DNA of 5,117 bases from an uncultured Collinsella sp. (GCA_958372035.1 CATXML010000108.1:1-5117); one strand, 5' to 3'; positions 1 through 5,117 are shown, numbered from the stretch's first letter. Numbers and translations are program-made. The notes: a model not told the origin generated them from the sequence alone.

Positions 1-1
1 G

Positions 2-577
2 CGTCTGGTGGCCGATGGGTTCGACGGAGACGCCAGCGAGATTGCCCCGGCTGCTGGCGGCGTCTTTATCGCCCAGGGCGAATGTGACCTTGCGGCGACG
101 GCCGGGGCGCTTGCTTGCGCTCACGAGCTGGGGTTCTATGCGGTCTTTAATCCGGCGCCTGCCTGCGAGCTGCCTGCGGAGGTCTGGCCTGCGGTCGACC
201 TGGTCTGCCCCAACGAGACTGAGTGCCAGGTGCTGACGGGCATTCTGCCCACGGATGATGCGAGTTGCGTCGCCGCGCTCAATGCGCTGCTCGACAAGGG
301 CGCCGGGGCTGCGGTCATCACGTTGGGCGGCGCCGGCTCGGTTACGCTCGGCGATGGCGGTGAGCCGCTGCGCATGCCGGCGCTTTCGAGCTCGGTGGTC
401 GACACCACGGCGGCCGGCGATACGTTTATCGGCGCGTTGGCGGCGGCTCGCCTAGAGGGCTTGCCGCTCTTTGAGTGCATGGCCGCGGGTGCTCGCGCCT
501 CGGCGGTAACGGTGTCGCGCCTGGGCGCTCAGCAATCGATTCCCACGCGCGCCGAAGTTGAACATTGGTTTGGTTAA
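2..577 (+). CDS. rbsK: Ribokinase (PfkB family), C-terminal part, 5' end outside window
   Basis: Ribokinase phosphorylates D-ribose at O5 with ATP in the cytoplasm, giving ribose-5-phosphate for the pentose phosphate pathway and nucleotide synthesis. The frame is open from base 2, so about 191 residues are present against roughly 300 for the family; the N-terminal sugar-binding lid is missing from view. Visible family landmarks in order are NPAP (nt 149-160), PNETE (209-223, the Mg/phosphate-linked NxxE motif), ITLGGAG (317-337) and DTTAAGD (401-421), the PfkB C-terminal signature with the anion hole and catalytic Asp at 419-421. NPAPxxELP, PNETExxxLTGI and the GAQxSxP tail are typical of RbsK rather than of fructokinases, which supports the specific name. 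The nucleoside hydrolase starts 30 bp downstream, so the two probably form a ribose salvage operon. A GTG at base 8 is only an internal valine, not the start. Confidence 0.9.
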   Translation, partial: RLVADGFDGDASEIAPAAGGVFIAQGECDLAATAGALACAHELGFYAVFNPAPACELPAEVWPAVDLVCPNETECQVLTGILPTDDASCVAALNALLDKGAGAAVITLGGAGSVTLGDGGEPLRMPALSSSVVDTTAAGDTFIGALAAARLEGLPLFECMAAGARASAVTVSRLGAQQSIPTRAEVEHWFG

Positions 578-594
578 ACGATAAAGACGGAGAA

Positions 595-600
595 GCGGAG
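595..600 (+). promoter_or_regulatory. Ribosome binding site of the nucleoside hydrolase
   Basis: GCGGAG lies 7 nt before the ATG at 608 and supports that start. The gap after the kinase stop is too short and lacks a clear promoter, which fits co-transcription. Confidence 0.6.
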
Positions 601-607
601 TAGAACA

Positions 608-1582
608 ATGGCAACCAAGAAGCTGATCCTTGATCTGGATATGGGTGTGGACGATGCGATGGCGCTGGCCTATGCCATCGCGAGCCCCGAGGTGGAGCTC
701 GTGGGCATCACCACGTGCTTTGGCAACGTGCGCGTCGAGCAATCGGCGCACAACTGCCTGGCGGTGCTCGACCTGTTGGGTCGTCCCGAGGTGCCGGTGT
801 ACCTGGGCGCCGATCGTCCCATTAAGGCGACTGAGCCCTATACACCGCCGGCGTCCACCACGCTCATTCACGGCAAGAACGGCATTGGCGGCGCAAGCGT
901 GCCCGCATCGCCGTACGAGCCGGTGGGGGCGACGTCGGCCGACGGTAACGCGGCGGTCGATTACCTGATTGATGCCGCGCGCACCTATGGCCCCGATCTG
1001 ATCTACGTGGCGACCGGCCCGCTCTCCAACCTGGCCCTTGCCCTGGAGCGAGATACGGCGGCGATGATGTCTATCGGTCGTGTGGTTGTGATGGGCGGTG
1101 CGCTTACCGTGCCCGGAAACGTGAGCGCGGGCGCCGAGGCCAACATGGCAAGTGATCCCGAGGCGGCCGATGCCGTGCTGCGTTCGGGCCGCAAGCTCAC
1201 TATGGTGGGGCTGGATGTGACGCATCGCGTGGTGCTCACGCGTCGCGACATTGCCGGCTGGACGGGCTCGGGCACCATGGCCGGTTGCGCGTTTGCGAGC
1301 ATGGTGGAGCACTACATTGGCTCGTACGAGATGAACGCCCCCTACCTGGGTGGCTGCGCGCTGCACGATCCGCTTGCCGTCGCCGTGGCGATCGACCCCA
1401 CGCTCGTGGGCGCGCTCGGCTGTAACCTGCGCGTCGACCTGCTGGGCGAGTATCGCGGCCGCACCATCTGTGACGAGCGCCGTGTGGCCGACCCCGACAA
1501 GAGCGCACTCGTGGCGCTGACCGTCGACGCCCCGCGCTTTCTGTCCGAGTTCAAGGCGCGTATGGCCCGCGTCCTGGGCTAA
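608..1582 (+). CDS. Nucleoside hydrolase (inosine-uridine preferring family)
   Basis: This enzyme hydrolyses the N-glycosidic bond of nucleosides to give free base and ribose, using a bound calcium ion, in the cytoplasm. The 324 residues match the usual family length of about 310-330. The N-terminal metal motif is D9-L-D11-M-G-V-D15-D16, a variant of the usual DTDPGxDDA with Met in the Pro position. Further family landmarks are HGKNG at 88-92 (usually HGxDG), TGPLSN at 136-141 with the Thr that ligates calcium, PGN at 169-171, E177 and N179 in AEANM followed by DPEAA, which bind ribose, and H253-D254 in HDPLAVA, the last metal ligand and probable leaving-group acid. All expected metal and ribose ligands appear present, so it should be active. 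Base preference (purine, pyrimidine or broad, as in RihA/B/C) cannot be read from these motifs. It follows rbsK, which would phosphorylate the ribose released. Confidence 0.93.
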   Translation: MATKKLILDLDMGVDDAMALAYAIASPEVELVGITTCFGNVRVEQSAHNCLAVLDLLGRPEVPVYLGADRPIKATEPYTPPASTTLIHGKNGIGGASVPASPYEPVGATSADGNAAVDYLIDAARTYGPDLIYVATGPLSNLALALERDTAAMMSIGRVVVMGGALTVPGNVSAGAEANMASDPEAADAVLRSGRKLTMVGLDVTHRVVLTRRDIAGWTGSGTMAGCAFASMVEHYIGSYEMNAPYLGGCALHDPLAVAVAIDPTLVGALGCNLRVDLLGEYRGRTICDERRVADPDKSALVALTVDAPRFLSEFKARMARVLG

Positions 1583-1593
1583 ATGTTTTTCAC

Positions 1594-1632
1594 GCCCCGC
1601 CCCATGTAGTCAATTTGGGACGGGGCTTTTTT
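1594..1632 (+). terminator. Rho-independent terminator after the nucleoside hydrolase
   Basis: GCCCCG (1594-1599) pairs with CGGGGC (1621-1626). After one mismatch (C1600/A1620), CCCA (1601-1604) pairs with TGGG (1616-1619), closing an 11-nt loop. Six T residues follow at 1627-1632. The terminator begins 11 nt after the stop codon and ends the rbsK/nucleoside hydrolase unit, separating it from the regulator. Confidence 0.85.
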
Positions 1633-1680
1633 AGCTACCGACTAAATGTGCCCGTTGGGGGAATAGTCGTGCCACTTCGC

Positions 1681-1709
1681 TTGACAACAGGCTAAACTAG
1701 CTATTAAAC
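1681..1709 (+). promoter_or_regulatory. Probable promoter of the LacI-family regulator gene
   Basis: A perfect -35 hexamer TTGACA sits at 1681-1686. The -10 is less clear: TATTAA (1702-1707, 15-bp spacer), ATTAAA (16 bp) or TTAAAC (17 bp) are all possible. Transcription would start near 1714 and leave a leader of roughly 95 nt. TAAAC elements at 1693 and 1705 lie in the spacer and on the -10, so a repressor bound there would block the polymerase. Confidence 0.6.
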
Positions 1710-1747
1710 ATTTACTATTCTGTTTAGATTGAATTTGCGGTCGTTTA
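1693..1747 (+). promoter_or_regulatory. Putative operator region of the regulator gene (TAAAC/GTTTA elements)
   Basis: TAAAC occurs at 1693-1697 and 1705-1709 (12 bp apart) and GTTTA at 1722-1726 and 1743-1747 (21 bp apart). The two inner elements form a palindrome: TAAACA (1705-1710), ten bases, TGTTTA (1721-1726). It overlaps the -10 and the likely transcription start, a typical place for an autoregulating repressor. The AAAC-to-GTTT orientation matches LacI-family half-sites, but the wide spacing does not match the usual compact palindrome with a central CG. That the neighbouring LacI protein binds here is an inference. Confidence 0.45.
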
Positions 1748-1750
1748 GTT

Positions 1751-1786
1751 GCCGAGCCACGGGGCGGTCAAGCCACGATGCTCGGC
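1751..1786 (+). repeat. Inverted repeat (possible leader hairpin) before the LacI gene
   Basis: GCCGAGC (1751-1757) and GCTCGGC (1780-1786) are perfect complements around a 22-nt loop, within the predicted leader and 14 nt upstream of the Shine-Dalgarno stretch. No T run follows, so it is not a terminator. It could be a weak translational element or chance in GC-rich DNA. Confidence 0.35.
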
Positions 1787-1799
1787 CGCGACCGATGCT

Positions 1800-1805
1800 A
1801 GGGGG
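1800..1805 (+). promoter_or_regulatory. Ribosome binding site that decides the LacI start
   Basis: AGGGGG ends 4 nt before the ATG at 1810. It lies downstream of the in-frame ATG at 1795 and so cannot serve it, which favours 1810 despite the slightly short spacing. Confidence 0.6.
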
Positions 1806-1809
1806 AACG

Positions 1810-2820
1810 ATGGCTAAAGCAAGCGTCCGCGAGATCAGCCGCATTACCGGCTTTTCGCCCGCAACCGTGTCCAACGCGCTCAACCGCAAGCGCAGCGTGA
1901 GCGAGGAGACCGCCAAGGTCATCCTGGAGTGCGCGCAGTCGCTTGGCTATCAGCAGTCGACGCAGCTCGAGAGCATCCAGTTTGTGCTTGCGCGCAAGAC
2001 GGGCGCCATCCTGGACGAGAGCACCTTCCATCCCGCGGTCATCGAGGGCGTGGAGCGCCAGGCGCGTCGCCACGGCATGAGCACGAGCTTTGTCTCGCTC
2101 GACTTTAGCGACCTGGACGCCGTGCGCCCGCAGGTCGAGGGCCTGATCGCCGACCCGTCGGCCGCCATCGTGCTGATGGGTACCGAGCTGGGCGAGGAGG
2201 ACTACGCCCTGTTCGCCGACGCTGCCGCCCACCTGATTGTGCTCGACGGCTGGAGCGATCGCCAGTACTTCGATGCCGTAGTCATCGCCAACACCGATTC
2301 GGTGCTGCGTGCCGTGGATTACCTTATCGAGAAAGGCCACAGGCAAATCGGCTATCTGGCGGGCGACCTTCGGATCCGCAACTTTAAGGACCGCGAGCGC
2401 GGCTATCGCCAAGCGCTTGAGGACGCGGATCTTGAGGCCAACCCGGCATGGCACGTCACGCTGGGTACCACGCTCGAGGGCGCTTATCACGACATGGGCG
2501 TGTGGCTCGACAACGTCTCGCGCGACGATCTGCCGACGGCTTTCTTTGCCGAGAACGACGTGCTCGCCGTGGGCGCCATGCGCGCGTTCAACGAGCACGG
2601 TATTCGCGTGCCCGAGGATGTCTCGATCATCGGCTTTGACGACCTGTCTTTGGGCGCCTTCTCCAACCCGCCGCTCACCACGGTGCATGTTCCCAAGCAC
2701 GAGGTGGGCGAGATCGCGGTGCGTCGCCTGGTGGGCAACATCCGCAACCCCAAGAGCTATACCTGCAAGACGGCCGTGTCGACCTACTTTGTCGAGCGCC
2801 AGAGCGTGTGCGAGATCTAG
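1810..2820 (+). CDS. LacI/GalR-family transcriptional regulator
   Basis: This is a 336-residue DNA-binding protein with an N-terminal helix-turn-helix and a C-terminal periplasmic-binding-protein-like effector domain, probably a dimeric sugar-responsive repressor. Residues 5-24 (SVREISRITGFSPATVSNAL) are the LacI helix-turn-helix, followed by VSEET and LGY at 45-47. The effector core has the family landmarks YLIEKGHRQIGYLAG (171-185), ERGY (196-199), FFAENDVLAVGAM (245-257) with D250, and VPEDVSIIGFDDL (267-279). The usual hinge helix after LGY (PNxxAxxL) is not seen: only about eight residues separate LGY from the apparent first core strand (IQFVLAR, 56-62). The start at 1810 puts the helix-turn-helix at the extreme N-terminus, as usual; in-frame TTG 1729 and ATG 1795 are less likely. 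It has its own promoter and terminator and lies directly upstream of the isomerase/transketolase operon, its likely target. Its own gene is a second likely target. The effector cannot be deduced. Confidence 0.93.
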   Translation: MAKASVREISRITGFSPATVSNALNRKRSVSEETAKVILECAQSLGYQQSTQLESIQFVLARKTGAILDESTFHPAVIEGVERQARRHGMSTSFVSLDFSDLDAVRPQVEGLIADPSAAIVLMGTELGEEDYALFADAAAHLIVLDGWSDRQYFDAVVIANTDSVLRAVDYLIEKGHRQIGYLAGDLRIRNFKDRERGYRQALEDADLEANPAWHVTLGTTLEGAYHDMGVWLDNVSRDDLPTAFFAENDVLAVGAMRAFNEHGIRVPEDVSIIGFDDLSLGAFSNPPLTTVHVPKHEVGEIAVRRLVGNIRNPKSYTCKTAVSTYFVERQSVCEI

Positions 2821-2883
2821 GCGAAGAAAACGCCGGGGCGCAGGGCGGCAAAGCTCGCTAAGGCAGCCATATCTAACGCTACT

Positions 2884-2912
2884 AAGAGAGGGTCCTTCGG
2901 GGCCCTCTTTTT
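2884..2912 (+). terminator. Strong rho-independent terminator after the LacI gene
   Basis: AGAGGGTCC (2887-2895) pairs with GGGCCCTCT (2900-2908), with one G-U pair, around a TTCG loop (2896-2899) closed by C-G. This is the very stable UUCG tetraloop. The stem can extend outward with A-U pairs to 2884/2911, and a T run spans 2908-2912. It separates the regulator transcript from the isomerase operon, which therefore needs its own promoter. Confidence 0.93.
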
Positions 2913-2934
2913 GTTTCCCTTGTATGTTCAGTTT

Positions 2935-3050
2935 GTTTACATACCGTTTAGGCTGATTTCTCTACCGTTTACGGGACTTTCGCGCTAGACTATTAAACAA
3001 AAGAGTAAAACATTTAGTAAACAGAACAAAACGAAACACGCATCTGTTTA
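2935..3050 (+). promoter_or_regulatory. Putative operator array upstream of the isomerase operon
   Basis: GTTTA occurs at 2935, 2946, 2967 and 3046 (start positions) and TAAAC at 2994 and 3018, with a TAAAAC at 3006. Spacings are 11 and 21 bp among the first three and 12 plus 12 bp among the TAAAC-type copies, close to whole helical turns. TACCGTTTA is repeated exactly at 2942-2950 and 2963-2971. By eye, GTTTA/TAAAC occurs only twice elsewhere in the window outside the two regulatory gaps (424 and 575). The array surrounds the predicted promoter and shares CTATTAAACA (2990-2999) with the regulator's own promoter (1701-1710). A common regulator, most simply the adjacent LacI protein, is inferred. 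Confidence 0.5.
2968..2996 (+). promoter_or_regulatory. Predicted promoter of the isomerase/transketolase operon
   Basis: A -35-like TTTACG (2968-2973) and a -10-like TATTAA (2991-2996) are separated by 17 bp. The -35 is weak, suggesting an activator or a regulated promoter. The -10 lies inside CTATTAAACA, which is also found at the regulator's promoter. Transcription would start near 3003, leaving a leader of about 75 nt. Confidence 0.45.
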
Positions 3051-3055
3051 CTGAA
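3013..3055 (+). repeat. Inverted repeat in the isomerase leader (operator or RNA stem-loop)
   Basis: TTTAGTAAACAG (3013-3024) and CTGTTTACTGAA (3044-3055) are complementary at 11 of 12 DNA positions; the odd pair becomes U-G in RNA, so all 12 can pair. The 19-nt loop is A-rich and contains no run of T. The stem ends 9 nt before the Shine-Dalgarno sequence. It is either a wide operator with two half-sites about three helical turns apart or a leader RNA structure. Confidence 0.5.
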
Positions 3056-3064
3056 CATGTGATT

Positions 3065-3073
3065 AGGGGAGGA
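3065..3073 (+). promoter_or_regulatory. Strong ribosome binding site of the isomerase
   Basis: AGGGGAGGA contains GGAGG (3068-3072), 6 nt before the ATG at 3079. It is close to the ideal Shine-Dalgarno sequence and fixes the start. Confidence 0.8.
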
Positions 3074-3078
3074 CGTAC

Positions 3079-4479
3079 ATGGATAAGATCAAGCTCGGTT
3101 TTGTGCCCACGCGCCGCAGCATCTTTAGCGCGCCGGATGCGATCAAGTATCGCGGGCTGACGGCTGATCGCCTGCGCGAGATCGGCGTCGACATTGTGGA
3201 TATCGACGACATCAACGACGAGGGCCTGCTGTTCGACGACAGCCATATCGCGCCTATCATCGAGAAGTTCCGCGCCGAGGGCGTCGACGGCATCATGCTG
3301 TGCCACGCCAACTTTGGTACCGAGTACGTCTGCGCCCGCCTTGCCCGCGAGCTCGGTCTGCCCGTGCTGCTGTGGGGCCCGCGCGACGAGCGCCCCGAGC
3401 CCGACGGCACCCGCCTGCGCGATAGCCAGTGCGGCCTGTTCGCCACCGGCAAGGTCCTGCGCCGCTTCCAGGTTCCCTTCACCTACATGACCAACTGCCG
3501 CCTGACCGATCCCGAGTTCGAGCGCGGCGTCTGGGACTTTTTGGCCGTGTGCAACGTGGTCAAGACCTTCAAGCACACCCGTATTCTGCAGATGGCCACC
3601 CGTCCGTTCGACTTCTGGTCGACCATGTGCAACGAGGGCGAGCTGCTCGAGAAGTTCAACATCCAGCTTTCGCCCATCCCCATGACCGAGCTTGTCCAGG
3701 CCGTGCGCGACGCCCAGGCCGACGAGCAGGCCATGGCAGCCATGCTCGCCCACATTGCCGACAGCTTTGAGATCTGCATCCCCGAGGATAAGGTTCCCGC
3801 GGTTGCCGGTCTTGCCATCGCCATGAAGCGCCTGGTCGAGAAGTACGGTTGCAACGCCGGTGCCATCCAGTGCTGGAACGCCCTGCAGGACGAGTTGGGC
3901 ATTATGCCCTGCGCCGCCAACGCCATCCTCAACGAGATGGGTATCCCCATCGTATGCGAGACAGATATCCACGGCGCCATCACCGCACTGATGGTCGAAG
4001 CCGCCGACCTGGGCCGTCACCGCGGCATGTTCGCCGACTGGACCGTGCGTCATCCCGATAACGAGAACGGCGAGCTGCTGCAGCACTGCGGCCCCTGGCC
4101 CTGCAGCTGCGCGGCCGTCAAGCCCAAGCTCACCTACCCGCTGGCCTTCGATCACCCCGGCGCGCTGACGGCCGAGGCCAAGCACGGCGACCTCACCCTT
4201 GCCCGCTTTGACGGCGACAACGGCGAGTACTCGCTGCTGCTGGGCAACGCCCGCGGCATCGACGGCCCGGCCGGCATGGGCACTTACCTGTGGGTCGAGG
4301 TCGACAACCTCAAGCGCCTCGAGGCCAAGATCGTCGAGGGTCCCTACATCCACCACTGCGTCGCCATTCACGCCAACGTGGTGCCGGTGCTCTACGAGGC
4401 GTGCAAGTACATCGGCATTGCCCCCGACTTATACGACCCGATTGAAGAAGACGTCAAAGCCTACCTGCGAGGAGAGTAG
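3079..4479 (+). CDS. L-fucose/L-arabinose isomerase-like sugar isomerase, substrate unknown
   Basis: This 466-residue cytoplasmic protein resembles the L-fucose isomerase-related family (COG2407 type), whose members interconvert aldoses and ketoses with a divalent metal, commonly manganese. The N-terminal half is alpha/beta (KLGFVPTRR at 4-12; GIMLCHANFGTE at 71-82, the usual substrate-side loop). The C-terminal half carries the family pattern IQCWNAL (263-269), PCAANAILNEMGIPIVCE (277-294) and E294-T-D296, equivalent to the CEGD-type motif that supplies Glu and Asp metal ligands. H336-C337-G338 and H425-H426 are further candidate active-site residues. These assignments come from motif memory, not alignment. 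The protein is cysteine-rich (16 Cys, with a cluster at 337, 342 and 344). There is no signal peptide or membrane segment. It is the first gene of an operon with a split transketolase, so its ketose product probably feeds a phosphorylation and transketolase step. Fucose itself is unlikely, since fucose breakdown uses an aldolase. Confidence 0.82.
   Translation: MDKIKLGFVPTRRSIFSAPDAIKYRGLTADRLREIGVDIVDIDDINDEGLLFDDSHIAPIIEKFRAEGVDGIMLCHANFGTEYVCARLARELGLPVLLWGPRDERPEPDGTRLRDSQCGLFATGKVLRRFQVPFTYMTNCRLTDPEFERGVWDFLAVCNVVKTFKHTRILQMATRPFDFWSTMCNEGELLEKFNIQLSPIPMTELVQAVRDAQADEQAMAAMLAHIADSFEICIPEDKVPAVAGLAIAMKRLVEKYGCNAGAIQCWNALQDELGIMPCAANAILNEMGIPIVCETDIHGAITALMVEAADLGRHRGMFADWTVRHPDNENGELLQHCGPWPCSCAAVKPKLTYPLAFDHPGALTAEAKHGDLTLARFDGDNGEYSLLLGNARGIDGPAGMGTYLWVEVDNLKRLEAKIVEGPYIHHCVAIHANVVPVLYEACKYIGIAPDLYDPIEEDVKAYLRGE
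4470..4476 (+). promoter_or_regulatory. Ribosome binding site of the transketolase inside the isomerase 3' end
   Basis: AGGAGAG lies within the last isomerase codons, 5 nt before the ATG at 4482. The stop and start codons are separated by 2 nt, so the genes are probably translationally coupled. Confidence 0.75.
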
Positions 4480-4481
4480 AA

Positions 4482-5117
4482 ATGGCAACTATCGAAGAGC
4501 TTGAATCCCTGCGTTGGGACCTTCGCCGCGATTGCGTCGATATCATCATGGCTGGCGCCGGCGGCCATATCGGCGGCGACATGTCGGTGATCGATGCCCT
4601 CATGACCCTCTACGCCAACCATCTCAACATTTCGCCCGAGACCGTCGACGATCCCAACCGCGATCGCTTCGTGCTCTCCAAGGGCCACGCAATGGAGGCC
4701 TACTATGCGGTGCTCTGCCACGAGGGCTATCTGGACCTCGATGACGTCAAGGCCCGCTTCTCCAAGTTCGGCAGCCCCTACATCGGCCATCCCAACAACA
4801 AGCTCAAGGGCATCGAGATGAACTCGGGCTCGCTGGGCCATGGCCTGCCCGTGGCCGTGGGCATGGCGCTTGCCGGCAAGATGGACGGCCGCGACTACCG
4901 CGTCTACACCATCATGGGCGACGGCGAGCTTGCCGAGGGCTCGGTCTGGGAGGGCGCCATGAGCGGCGGCAATTACCGGCTCGATAACCTGTGCGCGCTC
5001 GTGGACCGCAACCGCCTGCAGATCAGCGGTAGCACCGAGGACGTCATGAAGCAGGATTCGCAGGAGGAGCGCTGGGCCGCCTTCGGTTGGAACGTGCTGT
5101 CCATTCCGGGCAACGAC
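4482..5117 (+). CDS. Transketolase, N-terminal (thiamine diphosphate-binding) subunit, 3' end outside window
   Basis: Transketolase moves a two-carbon ketol unit from a ketose phosphate to an aldose phosphate using thiamine diphosphate and a metal. The frame stays open to the last base: 212 residues are visible of the roughly 270-290 expected for the N-terminal subunit of split transketolases. Landmarks are GGHIGG (27-32, usually GHPGG), DRFVLSKGHA (61-70), GHP (102-104), SGSLGHGLPVAVGMA (115-129), the cofactor motif GDGE (146-149) with AEG (151-153), and VDRN (174-177), whose Asn completes the metal site. The candidate catalytic histidines H29, H69 and H103 are kept. A subunit carrying the C-terminal domains should follow directly. 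That it is split rather than full-length is inferred from resemblance to stand-alone N-terminal subunits. It starts 2 nt after the isomerase. It may be a housekeeping pentose phosphate enzyme or, more likely given the context, one specialised for the sugar phosphate of this operon. Confidence 0.9.
   Translation, partial: MATIEELESLRWDLRRDCVDIIMAGAGGHIGGDMSVIDALMTLYANHLNISPETVDDPNRDRFVLSKGHAMEAYYAVLCHEGYLDLDDVKARFSKFGSPYIGHPNNKLKGIEMNSGSLGHGLPVAVGMALAGKMDGRDYRVYTIMGDGELAEGSVWEGAMSGGNYRLDNLCALVDRNRLQISGSTEDVMKQDSQEERWAAFGWNVLSIPGND

Noticed and set aside
575..579. TAAAC across the ribokinase stop codon, and GTTTA at 424-428
   Set aside because: These are single isolated copies without a promoter or spaced partners, expected by chance.
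452..1366. A 304-codon minus-strand open frame over the nucleoside hydrolase
   Set aside because: It is rich in Arg, His and Gly with no recognisable motif and is fully antisense to a well-supported gene.
1729..1809. Upstream in-frame starts for the regulator (TTG 1729, ATG 1795)
   Set aside because: They would add 27 or 5 residues ahead of a helix-turn-helix that normally begins near residue 5. The TTG lies in the operator-like region and the Shine-Dalgarno stretch lies downstream of the ATG at 1795.
1798..2700. A 300-codon minus-strand open frame over the LacI gene
   Set aside because: It is fully antisense to a clear LacI-family gene and has no domain signature. Shadow frame.
2962..4371. 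A 469-codon open frame on the minus strand covering the isomerase gene
   Set aside because: It lies antisense to a recognisable enzyme. Its composition (runs of Gly, Val, His, Ala, Leu) is what GC-rich codons give in reverse, and it matches no known family. Shadow frame.
4482..5117. Transketolase as part of a sulfoquinovose (sulfo-transketolase) pathway
   Set aside because: No sulfoquinovosidase or other sulfo-sugar gene is visible, and the partner isomerase is of the fucose-isomerase type, so nothing here supports sulfosugar use.
1..5117. tRNA, rRNA, CRISPR array, insertion sequence or prophage signs
   Set aside because: No cloverleaf, regular repeat-spacer array, transposase, terminal repeat or phage gene was seen on either strand. 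Composition is even across the genes.

Overview
The window looks like a chromosomal carbohydrate-metabolism region from a high-GC anaerobic bacterium. The coding bases are strongly GC-rich, the intergenic gaps are AT-rich, and the gene content (ribokinase, nucleoside hydrolase, LacI regulator, sugar isomerase, split transketolase) would suit a gut Coriobacteriia member such as Collinsella. That placement is an inference from composition and gene style, not a sequence match. All genes read left to right; the long minus-strand open frames are shadows of GC-rich codons.

Layout. (1) 2-577: C-terminal part of a ribokinase (rbsK), cut by the window start. (2) 608-1582: a nucleoside hydrolase 30 bp downstream, probably in the same operon. 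It would release ribose from nucleosides, and the kinase would phosphorylate it. The unit ends at a rho-independent terminator at 1594-1632. (3) 1633-1809: an AT-rich gap with a probable promoter and several GTTTA/TAAAC elements. (4) 1810-2820: a LacI-family regulator with an unusual linker, followed by a strong UUCG-tetraloop terminator at 2884-2912. (5) 2913-3078: a second AT-rich promoter region with the same GTTTA/TAAAC elements, a probable promoter and a leader stem-loop. (6) 3079-4479: an L-fucose isomerase-like sugar isomerase. (7) 4482 to the window end: the thiamine-diphosphate-binding N-terminal subunit of a split transketolase, 2 nt after the isomerase and therefore translationally linked to it.

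Reading it together: nucleoside to ribose to ribose-5-phosphate on the left, then a separately regulated isomerase plus split-transketolase operon on the right. The LacI protein probably controls its own gene and the right-hand operon, because both upstream regions share the sequence CTATTAAACA and GTTTA/TAAAC elements spaced at about one or two DNA turns. The sugar used by the right-hand operon cannot be read from this window. The combination resembles non-oxidative isomerase/kinase/transketolase routes such as that for D-apiose. The most interesting points are this unassigned pathway, the phased operator-like arrays, and the regulator's apparently missing standard hinge.
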